Positions 52,476 to 62,477 of a DNA stretch of 64,000 nt are shown here, in pieces. The stretch is from positions 868,001-932,000 of the forward strand of contig NZ_JAHFVK010000001.1 in NCBI RefSeq assembly GCF_018599195.1, given 5' to 3'. Position numbers and translations under genes: made by a program. Each line of letters opens with the position of its first letter. Position 1 is the stretch's first letter. Under the pieces are notes generated by a model. That model was given only the letters and a program-made list of their open reading frames with translations, was not told the DNA's origin and ran no database searches. This DNA comes from Croceibacterium selenioxidans (GTDB lineage: Bacteria; Pseudomonadota; Alphaproteobacteria; Sphingomonadales; Sphingomonadaceae).

Positions 52476-54583
52476 TGAACGCGCTGTGGCCCTTCCTCGC
52501 GCCTGTACTCTACCTGCTGTGCGCGGGCTCGGCGCTGGCCCTTGCGGGCTGGCTTCTGGCCTCGCCTAACGATCGCGGGCTCGCGGCCAAGCCCGTGGCT
52601 GGGGCTCTGATCCTCACGGCTGGCTGGGCCTTGTTCTTCATCGGGCTCGGTTCCTCCGCCATCGGCACGGCCATGGCGCTGAGTGTGGCTAACATTGCCT
52701 GGTTCTGGGCGCTCTATCGGTTCTTTGCCCATGACGGACGCGATCGCATAGGCGCCATCCGGTCCGTGCTGATAGTGCTGGGCTTCCTGGAGCTTCTGCT
52801 GATCGCCCTGCTGGTGCTTCAACTCATCTATTCGGAAGGCGGGTCACCCGCTCGGTCTTTCCTGTCATTCGAAATGGCGCTCCGGGCATTGGCGAGTATC
52901 GGCGGCCTCGTCCTGGTGCACAATCTCTACGTGGGCGCATCCAATGCCGCGCGAGAGTCACTTCGTTGGCCCGCCGCCGGTTTGACGGTTCTGTGGCTCT
53001 ACGATCTCAACACCGCGACCGTCGCCTATTTAAGCGCGGCTCATCCCGACACTCTGCTGACCCTGCGAGTAGTTCCCGTGATCGTGACCACGGCGCTCCT
53101 CGCTATCGGTTCGCTGCGAGACGGCGCGAACCTGCGGTTCGGTCCTTCGCGTTACGTCGCCTTCCGGTCATTCTCGCTACTCATCATCGGGGCCTATCTG
53201 CTGGCGATGGTGTTGGTCGCCCAGGGCTTGGCCTATGCCGGCGGAGAATTCGCGCGCCTGATGCAATTGGGCTTTGTCGCGCTGGCGGCTGCGGCGGCCC
53301 TCTTGGTCATGCCATCGAGCCGGCTTCGCGGTTGGCTGCGAGTGATCCTTTCCAAGCACCTGTTCCAGCACCGATATGACTATCGGGCCGAGTGGCTTCG
53401 CTTCACGGACACGATGGGACGCGCCGGTTCCGGAGCCTCGCCACTGCGCGAACGTATCGTTCAGGCGGTGGCGGACGTGACCGACAGTCCTTCGGGCCTG
53501 CTTCTCGTCCCACGTGAAGACGGCGGACTTGCGCTCGACACACGGTGGCAGTGGCCCCAGGTGGAGGTTCCGGCCGAGGCGCTATCGACCGCCGGCGTGC
53601 GCTTCTTCGAAACCAGCCGGTTCATTGTCGACCTGGACGATTTGCGCGCCGGTCGTGTGGAGGCGGTCCCGGCGGCCGCTCATCCGTCATGGCTGATGGA
53701 CGAGCTTTCCGCGTGGGCCATGGTGCCGCTGGTCCACTACGACAGGCTGGTCGGTATCGTCGTTCTCGCTAAGCCCCCCCTCACGCGACGCCTCGACTGG
53801 GAGGATTTCGACTTGCTGGGCGTGGTTGGACGTCAGTTGGCCAGCTATCTCGCCGAGCAAGCGAGCCAGGATGCGCTGGGCGAGGCGCTACGGTTCGACG
53901 AGTTCAACCGGCGCATCGCATTCGTTATGCACGACATCAAGAACCTGGCGAGCCAGCTCTCGCTCCTCGCGCGCAACGCCGAAAGGCATGCCGACAAGCC
54001 GGAATTCCGGGCCGACATGTTGATCACGCTTCGAAACAGCGCCGACAAGCTTCAGGCGTTGCTGGCGCGCCTGGGTCGCTATGGTGCGCAAGGCAACGAG
54101 GCGCTGCAGAGCGTTGCCATCGAAGATGTCCTCCTACGACTGGCGGAGCGCTACCGGGGCCAACACGAGGTGGCGGTGGTCGACCTGACGCCGTGCATGG
54201 TGCGGGTCGATCGGGAAGGATTGGAGCAGGCGCTGGTCCACCTGGTCCAGAACGCCATCGAAGCCAGCGACGAACTGTCCCCGGTCATTCTGCGCCAAAG
54301 TTGCCACGAGGGCCGTGCGGTCCTCGAGATCATCGATTCCGGAATCGGCATGAGTGCCGAGTTCGTCCGTACCCGTCTGTTCAAACCCTTCCACTCTTCC
54401 AAGCCGGGAGGCTTCGGTATCGGCGCGTTCGAGGCTCGCGAGCTCATTCGCGGCATGGGAGGGCAGGTCGATGTCGAGTCCCGCGAAGGACTGGGCACCC
54501 GGTTTCGTATTGCTCTGCCGCTGGCCGGAACGGCCGAGCAGCTCCGTTCGCTCAAGACAACCCAGATTGAGGTAGCACAATGA
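52475..54583 (+). CDS. prsK: histidine kinase PrsK (exosortase A system type)
   Basis: This 702-residue protein has about eight to ten membrane helices (residues 1-290) and a GAF-like domain (about 300-450). Dimerisation and phospho-acceptor His lie in MHDIKNLASQLSLLARNAERH near residue 485. The ATPase domain has LVHLVQNAIEA (N box) and IIDSGIGMSAEFVRTRLFKPFHSSKPGGFGIGAF (G boxes). PrsK is the kinase partner of PrsR. It overlaps prsR by ATGA, so the pair is co-translated. Confidence 0.87.
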   Translation: MNALWPFLAPVLYLLCAGSALALAGWLLASPNDRGLAAKPVAGALILTAGWALFFIGLGSSAIGTAMALSVANIAWFWALYRFFAHDGRDRIGAIRSVLIVLGFLELLLIALLVLQLIYSEGGSPARSFLSFEMALRALASIGGLVLVHNLYVGASNAARESLRWPAAGLTVLWLYDLNTATVAYLSAAHPDTLLTLRVVPVIVTTALLAIGSLRDGANLRFGPSRYVAFRSFSLLIIGAYLLAMVLVAQGLAYAGGEFARLMQLGFVALAAAAALLVMPSSRLRGWLRVILSKHLFQHRYDYRAEWLRFTDTMGRAGSGASPLRERIVQAVADVTDSPSGLLLVPREDGGLALDTRWQWPQVEVPAEALSTAGVRFFETSRFIVDLDDLRAGRVEAVPAAAHPSWLMDELSAWAMVPLVHYDRLVGIVVLAKPPLTRRLDWEDFDLLGVVGRQLASYLAEQASQDALGEALRFDEFNRRIAFVMHDIKNLASQLSLLARNAERHADKPEFRADMLITLRNSADKLQALLARLGRYGAQGNEALQSVAIEDVLLRLAERYRGQHEVAVVDLTPCMVRVDREGLEQALVHLVQNAIEASDELSPVILRQSCHEGRAVLEIIDSGIGMSAEFVRTRLFKPFHSSKPGGFGIGAFEARELIRGMGGQVDVESREGLGTRFRIALPLAGTAEQLRSLKTTQIEVAQ

Positions 54584-55944
54584 CCTTCACGAAACCCAAG
54601 CTGCTGATCGTCGAAGACGATCAAGGCCTGCAGGCCCAGCTCAAATGGGCTTACGAGGATTTCGAGGTCGTGATTGCTGGCGACCGCGCCAGCGCCATCG
54701 CGGCCTTACGGGCGGAAGAGCCGGCCGTTGTGACTCTCGATCTGGGGTTGCCGCCAGATCCCGACGGAACGACTGAAGGGTTCGCCGTGCTCAACGAGAT
54801 CATGGCCCTCAAGCCCGATACCAAGGTGATTGTGGCGACGGGGCACGGCGCGCGCGAAAGCGCGCTCAACGCCATCGAGTGCGGAGCCTACGATTTCTAC
54901 CAGAAGCCCGTGGACATCGAGCAGCTCGGCCTGATCGTCCGGCGCGCGCTCAATTTGCATCGGATCGAAGCGGAGAACCGCGCCCTGGCCGATCGGGCGG
55001 GTGAGGGGAACACCGTTCTGGGTGGCTTGATTACCGCTGCGCCCGAGATGGTGCGGGTGGCCCGCACGATCGAACGCGTCGCCAGCGCCAATGTCTCGGT
55101 CATGCTGCTTGGCGCCAGCGGAACCGGCAAGGAATTGCTAGCGAAGGGATTACACCAAGCCGGCGGTCGAAAGGCTGGCGCGTTCGTGGCCATCAACTGC
55201 GCGGCGATCCCTGAGAACCTGCTTGAAAGCGAGCTGTTCGGACACGAGAAGGGGGCGTTCACCGGCGCGGTCAAGACGACCGAGGGCAAGATCGAGCTAG
55301 CCAACGGTGGCACTCTCTTTCTTGACGAAGTGGGCGACATTCCGCTGCCGCTTCAGGTCAAGCTGCTGCGGTTTCTGCAAGAGCGCCAGATCGAACGCGT
55401 CGGCGGCCGCAAAGCCATCGACGTAGACACCCGCATCGTCTGCGCCACTCACCAGGACCTTGAGGCGATGATCGCGGAAGGCCGCTTCCGTGAAGATTTG
55501 TTCTACCGCCTGGCTGAGGTGGTCGTGAAGATTCCCCCGCTGGCCGAGCGACCCGGTGATGCCGCGCTGCTCGCCAAGGCCTTTCTGAAGCGGTTCGCTC
55601 GCGAGATGAACCCGCAGATCAGTGGCTTCTCGCCAGACGCCCTCGCGGCAATCGATGCCTGGAATTGGCCGGGCAACGTACGCGAGCTCGAGAACCGGGT
55701 GAAACGAGCGGTGATCATGGCCGATGGCAAGCTCGTCACCGCCGGGGATCTCGACCTGCAGCAAGGGGGCGAGGACGACCCCGATGTGCTCAACCTCAAG
55801 AGCGCTCGCGAACGCGCCGACCGCAAGGTCATCCGTCACGCCCTGGCGCGCAGCGAGGGCAACATCTCCAATACGGCGCGGCTGCTCGGGATTAGCAGGC
55901 CAACACTGTATGACCTGCTCAAGCAATATGGCCTGCAGGCCTGA
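54580..55944 (+). CDS. prsR: sigma-54-dependent response regulator PrsR
   Basis: This 454-residue protein has a receiver domain (residues 1-130, phospho-acceptor Asp in TLDLGLP, Lys in YQKPVD). An AAA+ domain follows with Walker A LLGASGTGKELLAKG, the sigma-54 contact loop GAFTGAVK and Walker B LFLDEVGD. It ends with a Fis-type helix-turn-helix (NISNTARLLGISRPTLYDLLKQYG). It activates genes with -24/-12 promoters, in known systems PEP-CTERM and exopolysaccharide genes. A clear -24/-12 site in this window was not found. Confidence 0.9.
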   Translation: MTFTKPKLLIVEDDQGLQAQLKWAYEDFEVVIAGDRASAIAALRAEEPAVVTLDLGLPPDPDGTTEGFAVLNEIMALKPDTKVIVATGHGARESALNAIECGAYDFYQKPVDIEQLGLIVRRALNLHRIEAENRALADRAGEGNTVLGGLITAAPEMVRVARTIERVASANVSVMLLGASGTGKELLAKGLHQAGGRKAGAFVAINCAAIPENLLESELFGHEKGAFTGAVKTTEGKIELANGGTLFLDEVGDIPLPLQVKLLRFLQERQIERVGGRKAIDVDTRIVCATHQDLEAMIAEGRFREDLFYRLAEVVVKIPPLAERPGDAALLAKAFLKRFAREMNPQISGFSPDALAAIDAWNWPGNVRELENRVKRAVIMADGKLVTAGDLDLQQGGEDDPDVLNLKSARERADRKVIRHALARSEGNISNTARLLGISRPTLYDLLKQYGLQA

Positions 55945-57700
55945 CCTGCGCGTCTGTCTGGTCGCTGCGGCCGTTCTCGCAGCCAGCCCGGCGGCCCTAG
56001 CCGCCCCGGGCCGCGACCTCGTTTCCGAAGCGGAAGCGGCGCTCGATCACGGCGACGGTGCCGCGGCGGAGCTGGCGGCTAACCGGGCTTTCGAAGCTGG
56101 GATCCCAAGCGCACGCGTCGCGGCGATCGCGGGTGAAGCGGAACTGCTGCAGGGTAATCTGTCCGCGGCCCGAAAGTGGCTCGAGCCAGAGGACTTCTCC
56201 CCCGCCACTCAGGAGCGGGGGCTACGAGCGCTCGCGCGGCTGGAGATCGAAGAGGGCGATTTCAATGCCGCTAGCCGTGCTTACGATCGTGCCCTGGCGG
56301 ATGGTCAGGGGAGCGCCGCGCTTTGGGTGGACGTAGGCCGGTTCCGCTATCGGACCGGCCAGCATCATCTGGCTCTTGAGGCGGCAAGAACCGCGCTTGA
56401 GGCCGATGGGCAGTATCCCCGCGCTCTTGAATTCCGTGGACAGCTCGTGCGCGATTCGGTGGGGCCAGTCGCCGCGCTGCCGTGGTTCGAGAAAGGCTTG
56501 GAACAGGCACCGGACGACCTCTCACTGCTTGGGGAATATGCTGCGACCTTGGCGGAGGCCGGGCGCAATGCGGATATGCTGCGGGTCGCGCGCCGGATGG
56601 TCGATATCGATCCTCGACATCCCCGGGCCTACCTTCTTCAGGCCGTCCTGGCCGCGAGAGCCGGGCACGCGGGTCTCGCGCGGAGACTAATCGATCGAAC
56701 CAATGGCGCCTATGCCAACACGCCTGCCGCACAGCTCCTGTCTGCGATAATCGAGTTGCGTAACGGCAGCGCGAAGCTCGCCGCAGAGCAACTCGAGACG
56801 CTGACGCGAGCCCAGCCCGACAATGGTAATGCCGCCATGCTGCTTGGAAGGGCGCTGCTTGCCAGTGGCGACGCCGAGGGAGTGGTCGCGCGTCTTGGTC
56901 CGGCAGCCGAAAGGGCCGATGCCTCGCCGTACCTGTTGGCGCTGGTGGGGCGAGCCTACGAGCAAATGGGCCTGAGATCGGGAGCGGCGCGCTATCTCGA
57001 CCGTGCTGCGGGCCCACGGCCGGCGTTGATGGCCGTCCTGCCTGTGACCACGGGAAGTCCGACCGGGCCTGAAGCCCAATCGGCCGTGCGACTGCTGCGT
57101 CAGATGCTGACGCAAGGGCGCCGGGCGGAGGCAATTGCAACCGCCAACAGGGTGCGTCAGGAGTACGCGGGCTCTGCCGACGTGGAGGTCCTTGGAGGTG
57201 ACGTGGCCTTGTTAGCGGGAACGCCCGGTGCCGCACTCGCAGTCTATTCGCGGGCGGCCGAGGTCCGACGGGATTTCTCACTGGTCGAGCGCATGGTGGC
57301 CGCGCAGCGAATGCTGGGGCGCGAGCAGGACGCAAAGCGGCTGTTGGGGGAATATCTGATCCACAACCCGCGCTCCGTACCAGCGGCGACCTTGCTGGGA
57401 AGGATAGAAGCGCAGGAAGGTAACCTGCCGGTAGCCGTGGCGTTGTTGAGCTTTTCCAATAACTTTTCGGGACGCCAGGATCCGCTCCTGTTGGCCGATC
57501 TGGCCGAAGTGGGCGCCCGGAGGGGCGACGTGGTGCTGGAGACAGCTCAACGCGCCTACACGTTACAGCGGAACAACCCCCGAATTACGGCGGTGTTGGC
57601 GAACCTCTTCGATGGCGATGGAGCCAGTCAGGCCGAGGCGAATGCGCTCCTGGCGAAAGTGCAGCGTTCAGCGGGCGCGGCCCAGTTGGCCCAGCGCTAG
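55928..57700 (+). CDS. prsT: TPR-repeat protein PrsT-like
   Basis: This 590-residue protein has an N-terminal signal peptide (VCLVAAAVLAASPAALAAPG). Long TPR arrays follow, for example WVDVGRFRYRTGQHHLALEAARTALEADGQYPRALEFRGQL, ending near residue 580. It is exported and probably binds other proteins in the envelope. ATG 55928 overlaps prsR by 17 nt. Order after prsK-prsR matches the PrsT of exosortase A loci; that name is by context and layout. Confidence 0.8.
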   Translation: MACRPDLRVCLVAAAVLAASPAALAAPGRDLVSEAEAALDHGDGAAAELAANRAFEAGIPSARVAAIAGEAELLQGNLSAARKWLEPEDFSPATQERGLRALARLEIEEGDFNAASRAYDRALADGQGSAALWVDVGRFRYRTGQHHLALEAARTALEADGQYPRALEFRGQLVRDSVGPVAALPWFEKGLEQAPDDLSLLGEYAATLAEAGRNADMLRVARRMVDIDPRHPRAYLLQAVLAARAGHAGLARRLIDRTNGAYANTPAAQLLSAIIELRNGSAKLAAEQLETLTRAQPDNGNAAMLLGRALLASGDAEGVVARLGPAAERADASPYLLALVGRAYEQMGLRSGAARYLDRAAGPRPALMAVLPVTTGSPTGPEAQSAVRLLRQMLTQGRRAEAIATANRVRQEYAGSADVEVLGGDVALLAGTPGAALAVYSRAAEVRRDFSLVERMVAAQRMLGREQDAKRLLGEYLIHNPRSVPAATLLGRIEAQEGNLPVAVALLSFSNNFSGRQDPLLLADLAEVGARRGDVVLETAQRAYTLQRNNPRITAVLANLFDGDGASQAEANALLAKVQRSAGAAQLAQR

Positions 57701-57740
57701 CCATCTGGACAGCAGCGCCCGGCACGGGCAGTTCGCGGGC

Positions 57741-58721
57741 ATGGCACTAGCCCGTATCGCAGGCGGCATCGACCCGCTCGTTCGCCTCCTGTTGCTGGCG
57801 ATTTTGCTTGCCACCTTTCTGCCCGTGTCCGCCGAGTACCGGCCCCTGGCGCAAGGCGTTTCAAACGGGGCGATTTTCGTCCTCTTCCTGCTCAACGGAC
57901 TGCGCCTTCCCAGGGCCGAGGTCATTCGGGGCATGAGGCATCTCCGGCTGCTGTTGCCGCTGGCGGTCTGGTGCTTCGCCGCCATGGGCCTGGCGGGCTG
58001 GGGCTTGGCGAAGGCCGGTTCTGCCCTGGCCTTGCCGCAACAAGTCGCGCTCGGCTTGCTGTTCCTCGGAGTTCTGCCATCGACGGTGCAATCGGCGACA
58101 GCCTATTCGTCGCTTGCCGGAGGCAACGTCGCGGTCTCCGTCGTTGCCGCCGCATTCCTGAACATTCTCGGTGTCTTCCTGAGCGCGCCGCTGTTCTCCC
58201 TGGTCGCGGGTAGCAAGGCCGCCGGTTTCGATATCGACTCGCTTGAACGAGTGGCGCTGATCCTGCTGGTTCCATTCGTCATCGGCCAGATCGCGCAGGG
58301 CAAGGTGGGGCAACTGGTAAAGGAGCATCGCCGGCTGGCCACCTGGATGGACCGCTCGTCGATCGCGATTGCCGTCTATGTGGCGTTTTCAGGGGCCGTG
58401 GAGCAGGGGCTGTGGCAAAAGGTGGACGTGGCCTCCTGGGCCGCGCTCGTCGCGCTGGTTGGCCTGTTTCTGGTGATCGGTTTCGCCGGAGCCTGGCTGC
58501 TGGGAGGCGCGCTAAGGCTAAGGCGCGATGACCGCATCGCCTTCCTGTTCGCTGGAGCACAGAAGAGCATCGCCCTGGGCGCTCCGCTGGCGAGCCTGCT
58601 GTTCCCACCCGCCGTGGCTGGACTGCTGCTATTGCCGGTGCTGACCTACCACCTGCTTCAGCTGGTGATATCGGCGCCGCTGGCCAACCGTCTCACTCGC
58701 CGCGCAGAGCTTCCTCGATAG
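57741..58721 (+). CDS. bile acid:sodium symporter family protein
   Basis: This 326-residue protein has nine or ten membrane helices and the family signature VLPSTVQSATAYSSLAGGNVAVSVVAAAFLNILGVFLSAPLF near residue 115 and FAGAQKSIALGAPLASLLF near residue 275. Family members move organic anions with sodium; substrates vary. ATG 57741 is chosen by the membrane start; the longer frame overlaps prsT. It converges with the DUF475 gene, overlapping 29 nt at the 3' ends. Confidence 0.85.
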   Translation: MALARIAGGIDPLVRLLLLAILLATFLPVSAEYRPLAQGVSNGAIFVLFLLNGLRLPRAEVIRGMRHLRLLLPLAVWCFAAMGLAGWGLAKAGSALALPQQVALGLLFLGVLPSTVQSATAYSSLAGGNVAVSVVAAAFLNILGVFLSAPLFSLVAGSKAAGFDIDSLERVALILLVPFVIGQIAQGKVGQLVKEHRRLATWMDRSSIAIAVYVAFSGAVEQGLWQKVDVASWAALVALVGLFLVIGFAGAWLLGGALRLRRDDRIAFLFAGAQKSIALGAPLASLLFPPAVAGLLLLPVLTYHLLQLVISAPLANRLTRRAELPR

Positions 58722-59757
58722 GATCGGGATTGCGCCGGTTGTGGCGCACCGACCACCACAGCGAAATACCGATCAGCGTGGCGCCGATCAGGCCCGTGAC
58801 CGTCTCCGGAATGTGGAAGTTGGCCGACAGCAGCATGATCGCCCCGAGGGCAATGATCGCCCAGAAAGCGCCATGCTCGAGGTAACGGTACTCGGAGAGC
58901 GTTCCCTTCTGCACCAACATGATCGTCATCGAACGGACGAACATCGCGCCGATCGAAAGACCCAGCGCTATCACGATCATGTTGTTGGACAACGCGAAGG
59001 CCCCGATCACTCCGTCAAAGCTGAATGAGGCGTCGAGCACGTTGAGGTAAATGAACCCGCCCAGGCCCGACCGAACGACCACGCCCGTCGCGGCGCGGGC
59101 TTCCTCCTTGAGTTCGAGGATTTTGCCCACTGCCTCGACCGCTATGAACGTGACAAGGCCGAGTAGGCCGGCGGTGAGGAAGGTAAGCGCCTCCTCGTCG
59201 GGCAAGAGCAAGGAGATGGCGTAGAGAGTGACCAGCAGGAAAGCGATCTCTACCGCCTCGATGCGGGAGAACCGGGCCAGCTTTTCCTCGACCACCGAGA
59301 TCCAGTGCACGTCCTTGTCGGCGTCGAAGAAGAACTTGAGCCCGACCATGGCCAGGAACGCGCCGCCAAACCCGGCGATGCCGACATGGGCGCTAGAGAC
59401 GATCTCCTCGTAGCGTACCGGATCGTTGAGGGAGAGGTGGATGGTCTCGAGCGGGCCGAGTCCCGCAGCGATGGCGACGATCGCGAGCGGAAAGACGATC
59501 CGCATTCCGAACACTGCGAACACCATGCCCCACGTAAGGAACCGCCGCTGCCAGACCCTGTCCATCTCGTCGAGAACCGTGGCATTGACCACGGCGTTGT
59601 CGAACGAAAGCGAGATTTCCAGCACGGAGAGGACGATCACGATCCACAGCAGGGAAAGCGTGCCCGATGCAGTGCCAGTCAGTTCCCACCCGTACCACAC
59701 CGCCAGGGCGAGGCAGACCAGGGTGAAGACGATCGATCCCTTGTAGTAGCGCAGCAC
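58693..59757 (-). CDS. DUF475/TerC-like membrane protein
   Basis: This 354-residue protein has nine or so membrane helices. ISLSFDNAVVNATVLDEMD near residue 48 and LDASFSFDGVIGAFALSNNMIVIALGLSIGAMFVRS near residue 240 give the paired S-F-D-N/G motifs of TerC-like proteins. Some relatives export metal ions (for example manganese) or are in tellurite-resistance loci. No tellurite cluster is present here. It overlaps the bile acid symporter gene 3' end to 3' end. Confidence 0.87.
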   Translation of the reverse strand: MLRYYKGSIVFTLVCLALAVWYGWELTGTASGTLSLLWIVIVLSVLEISLSFDNAVVNATVLDEMDRVWQRRFLTWGMVFAVFGMRIVFPLAIVAIAAGLGPLETIHLSLNDPVRYEEIVSSAHVGIAGFGGAFLAMVGLKFFFDADKDVHWISVVEEKLARFSRIEAVEIAFLLVTLYAISLLLPDEEALTFLTAGLLGLVTFIAVEAVGKILELKEEARAATGVVVRSGLGGFIYLNVLDASFSFDGVIGAFALSNNMIVIALGLSIGAMFVRSMTIMLVQKGTLSEYRYLEHGAFWAIIALGAIMLLSANFHIPETVTGLIGATLIGISLWWSVRHNRRNPDPIEEALRGE

Positions 59758-59847
59758 GTCGGTTTCCTATCGAACTGTCGCGCGCCATAGCGGGCGCGGC
59801 CTTGAACGCAAGCAAGCCTCGTTGACGATCTCCACCGCCCGACCCGG

Positions 59848-60714
59848 TCAGCCGGGCTGATAAGTCTGTGCGTCGCCGGGAAAGGTGCGGGCTTTCACTT
59901 CTGCCGCGTAGGCCTGGGCCGCGGCCGAGATACGGCTGGCAAGGTCATCATACCGCTTCACGAACCGGGGAACCCGCTCGAACATGCCCAGCATGTCGTC
60001 GGTCACCAGGACCTGGCCGTCACACTGGGCCGAGCCGCCGATGCCGATGACCGGGCAAGGCACGGCCTTGGTGACTTCGACTGCCAGGGGTTCGATCACG
60101 CCTTCGACCACGATGGAAAAAGCGCCGGCATTGGCGAGGCTGCGGGCGTCGCTGACTATTTTTCCCGCCTCGGCATCGCCACGGCCGCGCGCGCCGTAGC
60201 CCCCCAGCACATTGACCGCCTGCGGGGTAAGACCGACGTGACCCATCACCGGGATGCCCCGCTTGATCAGGAACTCGACCGTTTCGGCCATGGCTTCGCC
60301 GCCTTCGAGCTTCACCGCTGCGGCCCCGCTCGCCTTGAGTAGATAAGAAGCGCTTTCGAAGGCTTGGGCAGGTGAAGCTTCGTAGGAGCCGAACGGCATG
60401 TCGACCACCACGACCGAGTGATAGCTTCCGCGCACCACAGCGGCGGTATGATTGGCCATCATCTCCAGCGTGACGGGTACTGTGGAATCCAGCCCGTAGA
60501 TAACCTGGGCAAGGGAATCGCCCACCAGCAGCACGTCGCAGTGGGCATCGAGCAACTGCGCCTGCCTGGCCGTGTAGGCGGTCAGCATGACGATGGGTTC
60601 TGCGGTGACGCCGTCCTGCTTGCGCTTGCGGATGGCCGGAACCGTCAGGCGCCGCATGGGCTGCGGCGTGGGATGGGCGCGGCTGGTCGATGTGTCGAGC
60701 TGAAAGGTGGACAT
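59848..60714 (-). CDS. panB: 3-methyl-2-oxobutanoate hydroxymethyltransferase
   Basis: This 288-residue enzyme makes ketopantoate in pantothenate and coenzyme A synthesis. MLTAYTARQAQLLDAHCDVLLVGDSLAQVIYGLDSTVPVTLEMM near residue 43 and KRGIPVMGHVGLTPQAVNVLGGYGARGR near residue 150 are family signatures. The gene starts at ATG 60714 and lies downstream of no obvious operon partner; panC is not in the window. Confidence 0.95.
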   Translation of the reverse strand: MSTFQLDTSTSRAHPTPQPMRRLTVPAIRKRKQDGVTAEPIVMLTAYTARQAQLLDAHCDVLLVGDSLAQVIYGLDSTVPVTLEMMANHTAAVVRGSYHSVVVVDMPFGSYEASPAQAFESASYLLKASGAAAVKLEGGEAMAETVEFLIKRGIPVMGHVGLTPQAVNVLGGYGARGRGDAEAGKIVSDARSLANAGAFSIVVEGVIEPLAVEVTKAVPCPVIGIGGSAQCDGQVLVTDDMLGMFERVPRFVKRYDDLASRISAAAQAYAAEVKARTFPGDAQTYQPG

Positions 60715-60847
60715 GGCGGGCTTGTAGAGCCCTTGCGGTCGCTGTGCAAAGGACCAGCAACGCGCTTGCCTTGCTCGTGAATGCGGTTAGCTTCGCAACC
60801 AATTGAGGGGCCGGCGTTGATCTGTCATGCCGGAGCGGGAGAACCGG

Positions 60848-62431
60848 ATGTTCGGTCGTGTTAAATCGCTGGATGCCATTCTGGCTACGGCAGAGAAGAA
60901 GTCGCTGCATCGTTCGCTTGGCTGGTTCCAGCTAACGTTGTTTGGCATCGGGTCGGTGATCGGCACCGGGATCTTTGTGCTCACCGCAGCCGGCGCGCAA
61001 AAGGCGGGGCCCGGATTGATGCTGGCTTTCGCCATAGCCGGCCTGGTCTGCATCGTCGCGGCGCTCTGTTATGCCGAGATTGCGTCGATGATCCCCGTCG
61101 CCGGAAGCGCCTATACTTACAGTTATGCCACGATTGGCGAGATCCTGGCCTGGACGGTCGGTTGGGCGCTGATCATGGAATACGCCATCGCCGCCGCGGC
61201 CGTCTCGGTCGGGTGGTCAGGGTATTTTTCCGGCACCATACTCAACGAATTTTTCGGCATAGCTTTGCCGCCATGGTTGGCGGCGGGGCCGCTCGCGCTG
61301 GGTGGCGCGGAGGGCGGGTTGATCAATCTCCCGGCCTTGATCATCGCCTTGCTGGTAACGGCGCTGCTGATCGTCGGCACGAGCGAAAGCGCCAAGTTCA
61401 ACGCCGTGCTGGTCGCGATCAAGGTCGTCGCCTTGACCGTCTTCGTCGCCTTGACCTTTACCAGTGCCGAATTCGACGTCGCCAGGTTCAATCCCTTCCT
61501 GCCGGCGGGCGTGTTCGGGGGCTTCGGTACCGGTGTCGGTGCGGTGGGTGCGGCAGCGACGATCTTCTTCGCCTATGTCGGCTTCGATTCGGTGTCCACC
61601 GCGGCTGAGGAAACCAAGAACCCGCAGCGAAATGTGCCTATCGGGCTGATCGGATCGCTGCTGTTCTGCACGGTTTTCTATATTCTCGTCGCGGCAGGCG
61701 CGATCGGCACGCTGGGCGGACAGCCGATCATGGGTCCGAACGGTATTCCCTTTCCCGCAGGTTCGGAGGAACTCGCGAAGCAGTGCGCGATGGCGCAGTA
61801 TGCGCAGGAACTGGTCTGTTCCGACGAGGCGCTGGCGCACGTGCTGCGCTCGATCGGTTTCTCGGCCGTCGGCAACATGCTCGGCGTTGCAGCGTTCCTG
61901 GCGCTGCCTTCGGTCATTCTCGTGTTGCTGTTCGGCCAGACGCGCATCTTCTTCGTGATGAGCCGCGATGGACTGCTGCCGGAGAAGCTTAGCAAGGTGC
62001 ACCCGAAGTTCCGTACGCCCTACGTGGTGACGGCGCTCACCGGTGGGGCCGTGGCGATCGCTGCTGCGTTCTTCCCGGTGGGGCAGCTGGCCGACATTTC
62101 GAACGCCGGAACGCTCTATGCCTTCCTCATGGTCGCGGTGGCAGTCCTGGTGCTGCGCAAGAAGGATGCCGGTCGTAAACGGCACTTCACGGTTCCGGCT
62201 GTTTGGATCGTTGCGCCGCTCACGATGTTGGGCTGTGCGTTCCTGTTCTTCAACCTGCCGATCCAGGCCATGCTGTTCCTGCCCGTCTGGGGCGCGATCG
62301 GGCTGGTGATCTATTTCGCCTATGGCCGGTCTCACAGCCATCTGGGTCGCGGCATCGTGGAGGTTCACGAGGCCGAACTTGCCGATATCGAACCTGATAT
62401 CCCGGGCATCCCCGATCGCGGACGTCCCTGA
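60848..62431 (+). CDS. amino acid permease (APC superfamily)
   Basis: This 527-residue protein has about twelve membrane helices. LFGIGSVIGTGIFVLTAAGAQKAGPGLMLAFAIAGLVCIVAALCYAEIASMIPVAGSAYTYSY matches the N-terminus of cationic amino acid transporter-type permeases. A periplasmic loop with two Cys (QCAMAQYAQELVCSDEA) is near residue 315. ATG 60848 is preferred because GGGAG lies 6 nt before it; ATG 60827 is also in frame. It is divergent from panB. The substrate is unknown. Confidence 0.88.
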   Translation: MFGRVKSLDAILATAEKKSLHRSLGWFQLTLFGIGSVIGTGIFVLTAAGAQKAGPGLMLAFAIAGLVCIVAALCYAEIASMIPVAGSAYTYSYATIGEILAWTVGWALIMEYAIAAAAVSVGWSGYFSGTILNEFFGIALPPWLAAGPLALGGAEGGLINLPALIIALLVTALLIVGTSESAKFNAVLVAIKVVALTVFVALTFTSAEFDVARFNPFLPAGVFGGFGTGVGAVGAAATIFFAYVGFDSVSTAAEETKNPQRNVPIGLIGSLLFCTVFYILVAAGAIGTLGGQPIMGPNGIPFPAGSEELAKQCAMAQYAQELVCSDEALAHVLRSIGFSAVGNMLGVAAFLALPSVILVLLFGQTRIFFVMSRDGLLPEKLSKVHPKFRTPYVVTALTGGAVAIAAAFFPVGQLADISNAGTLYAFLMVAVAVLVLRKKDAGRKRHFTVPAVWIVAPLTMLGCAFLFFNLPIQAMLFLPVWGAIGLVIYFAYGRSHSHLGRGIVEVHEAELADIEPDIPGIPDRGRP

Positions 62432-62437
62432 CATGCC

Positions 62438-62471
62438 AAGGGCCGCTCTCCACCCAGGAGAGCGGCCTTTT
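62438..62471. terminator. strong terminator between permease and PPOX-fold gene
   Basis: GGCCGCTCTCC (62441-62451) pairs perfectly with GGAGAGCGGCC (62457-62467) around a 5-nt loop, followed by TTTT and preceded by AA. It lies between convergent genes and could act both ways. Confidence 0.88.
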
Positions 62472-62477
62472 CCCTTG

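Noticed and set aside
61217-62434. 405-codon frame antisense to the permease
   Set aside because: Composition is that of a shadow (R, Q, E, D, H rich); the sense strand encodes a clear APC transporter.
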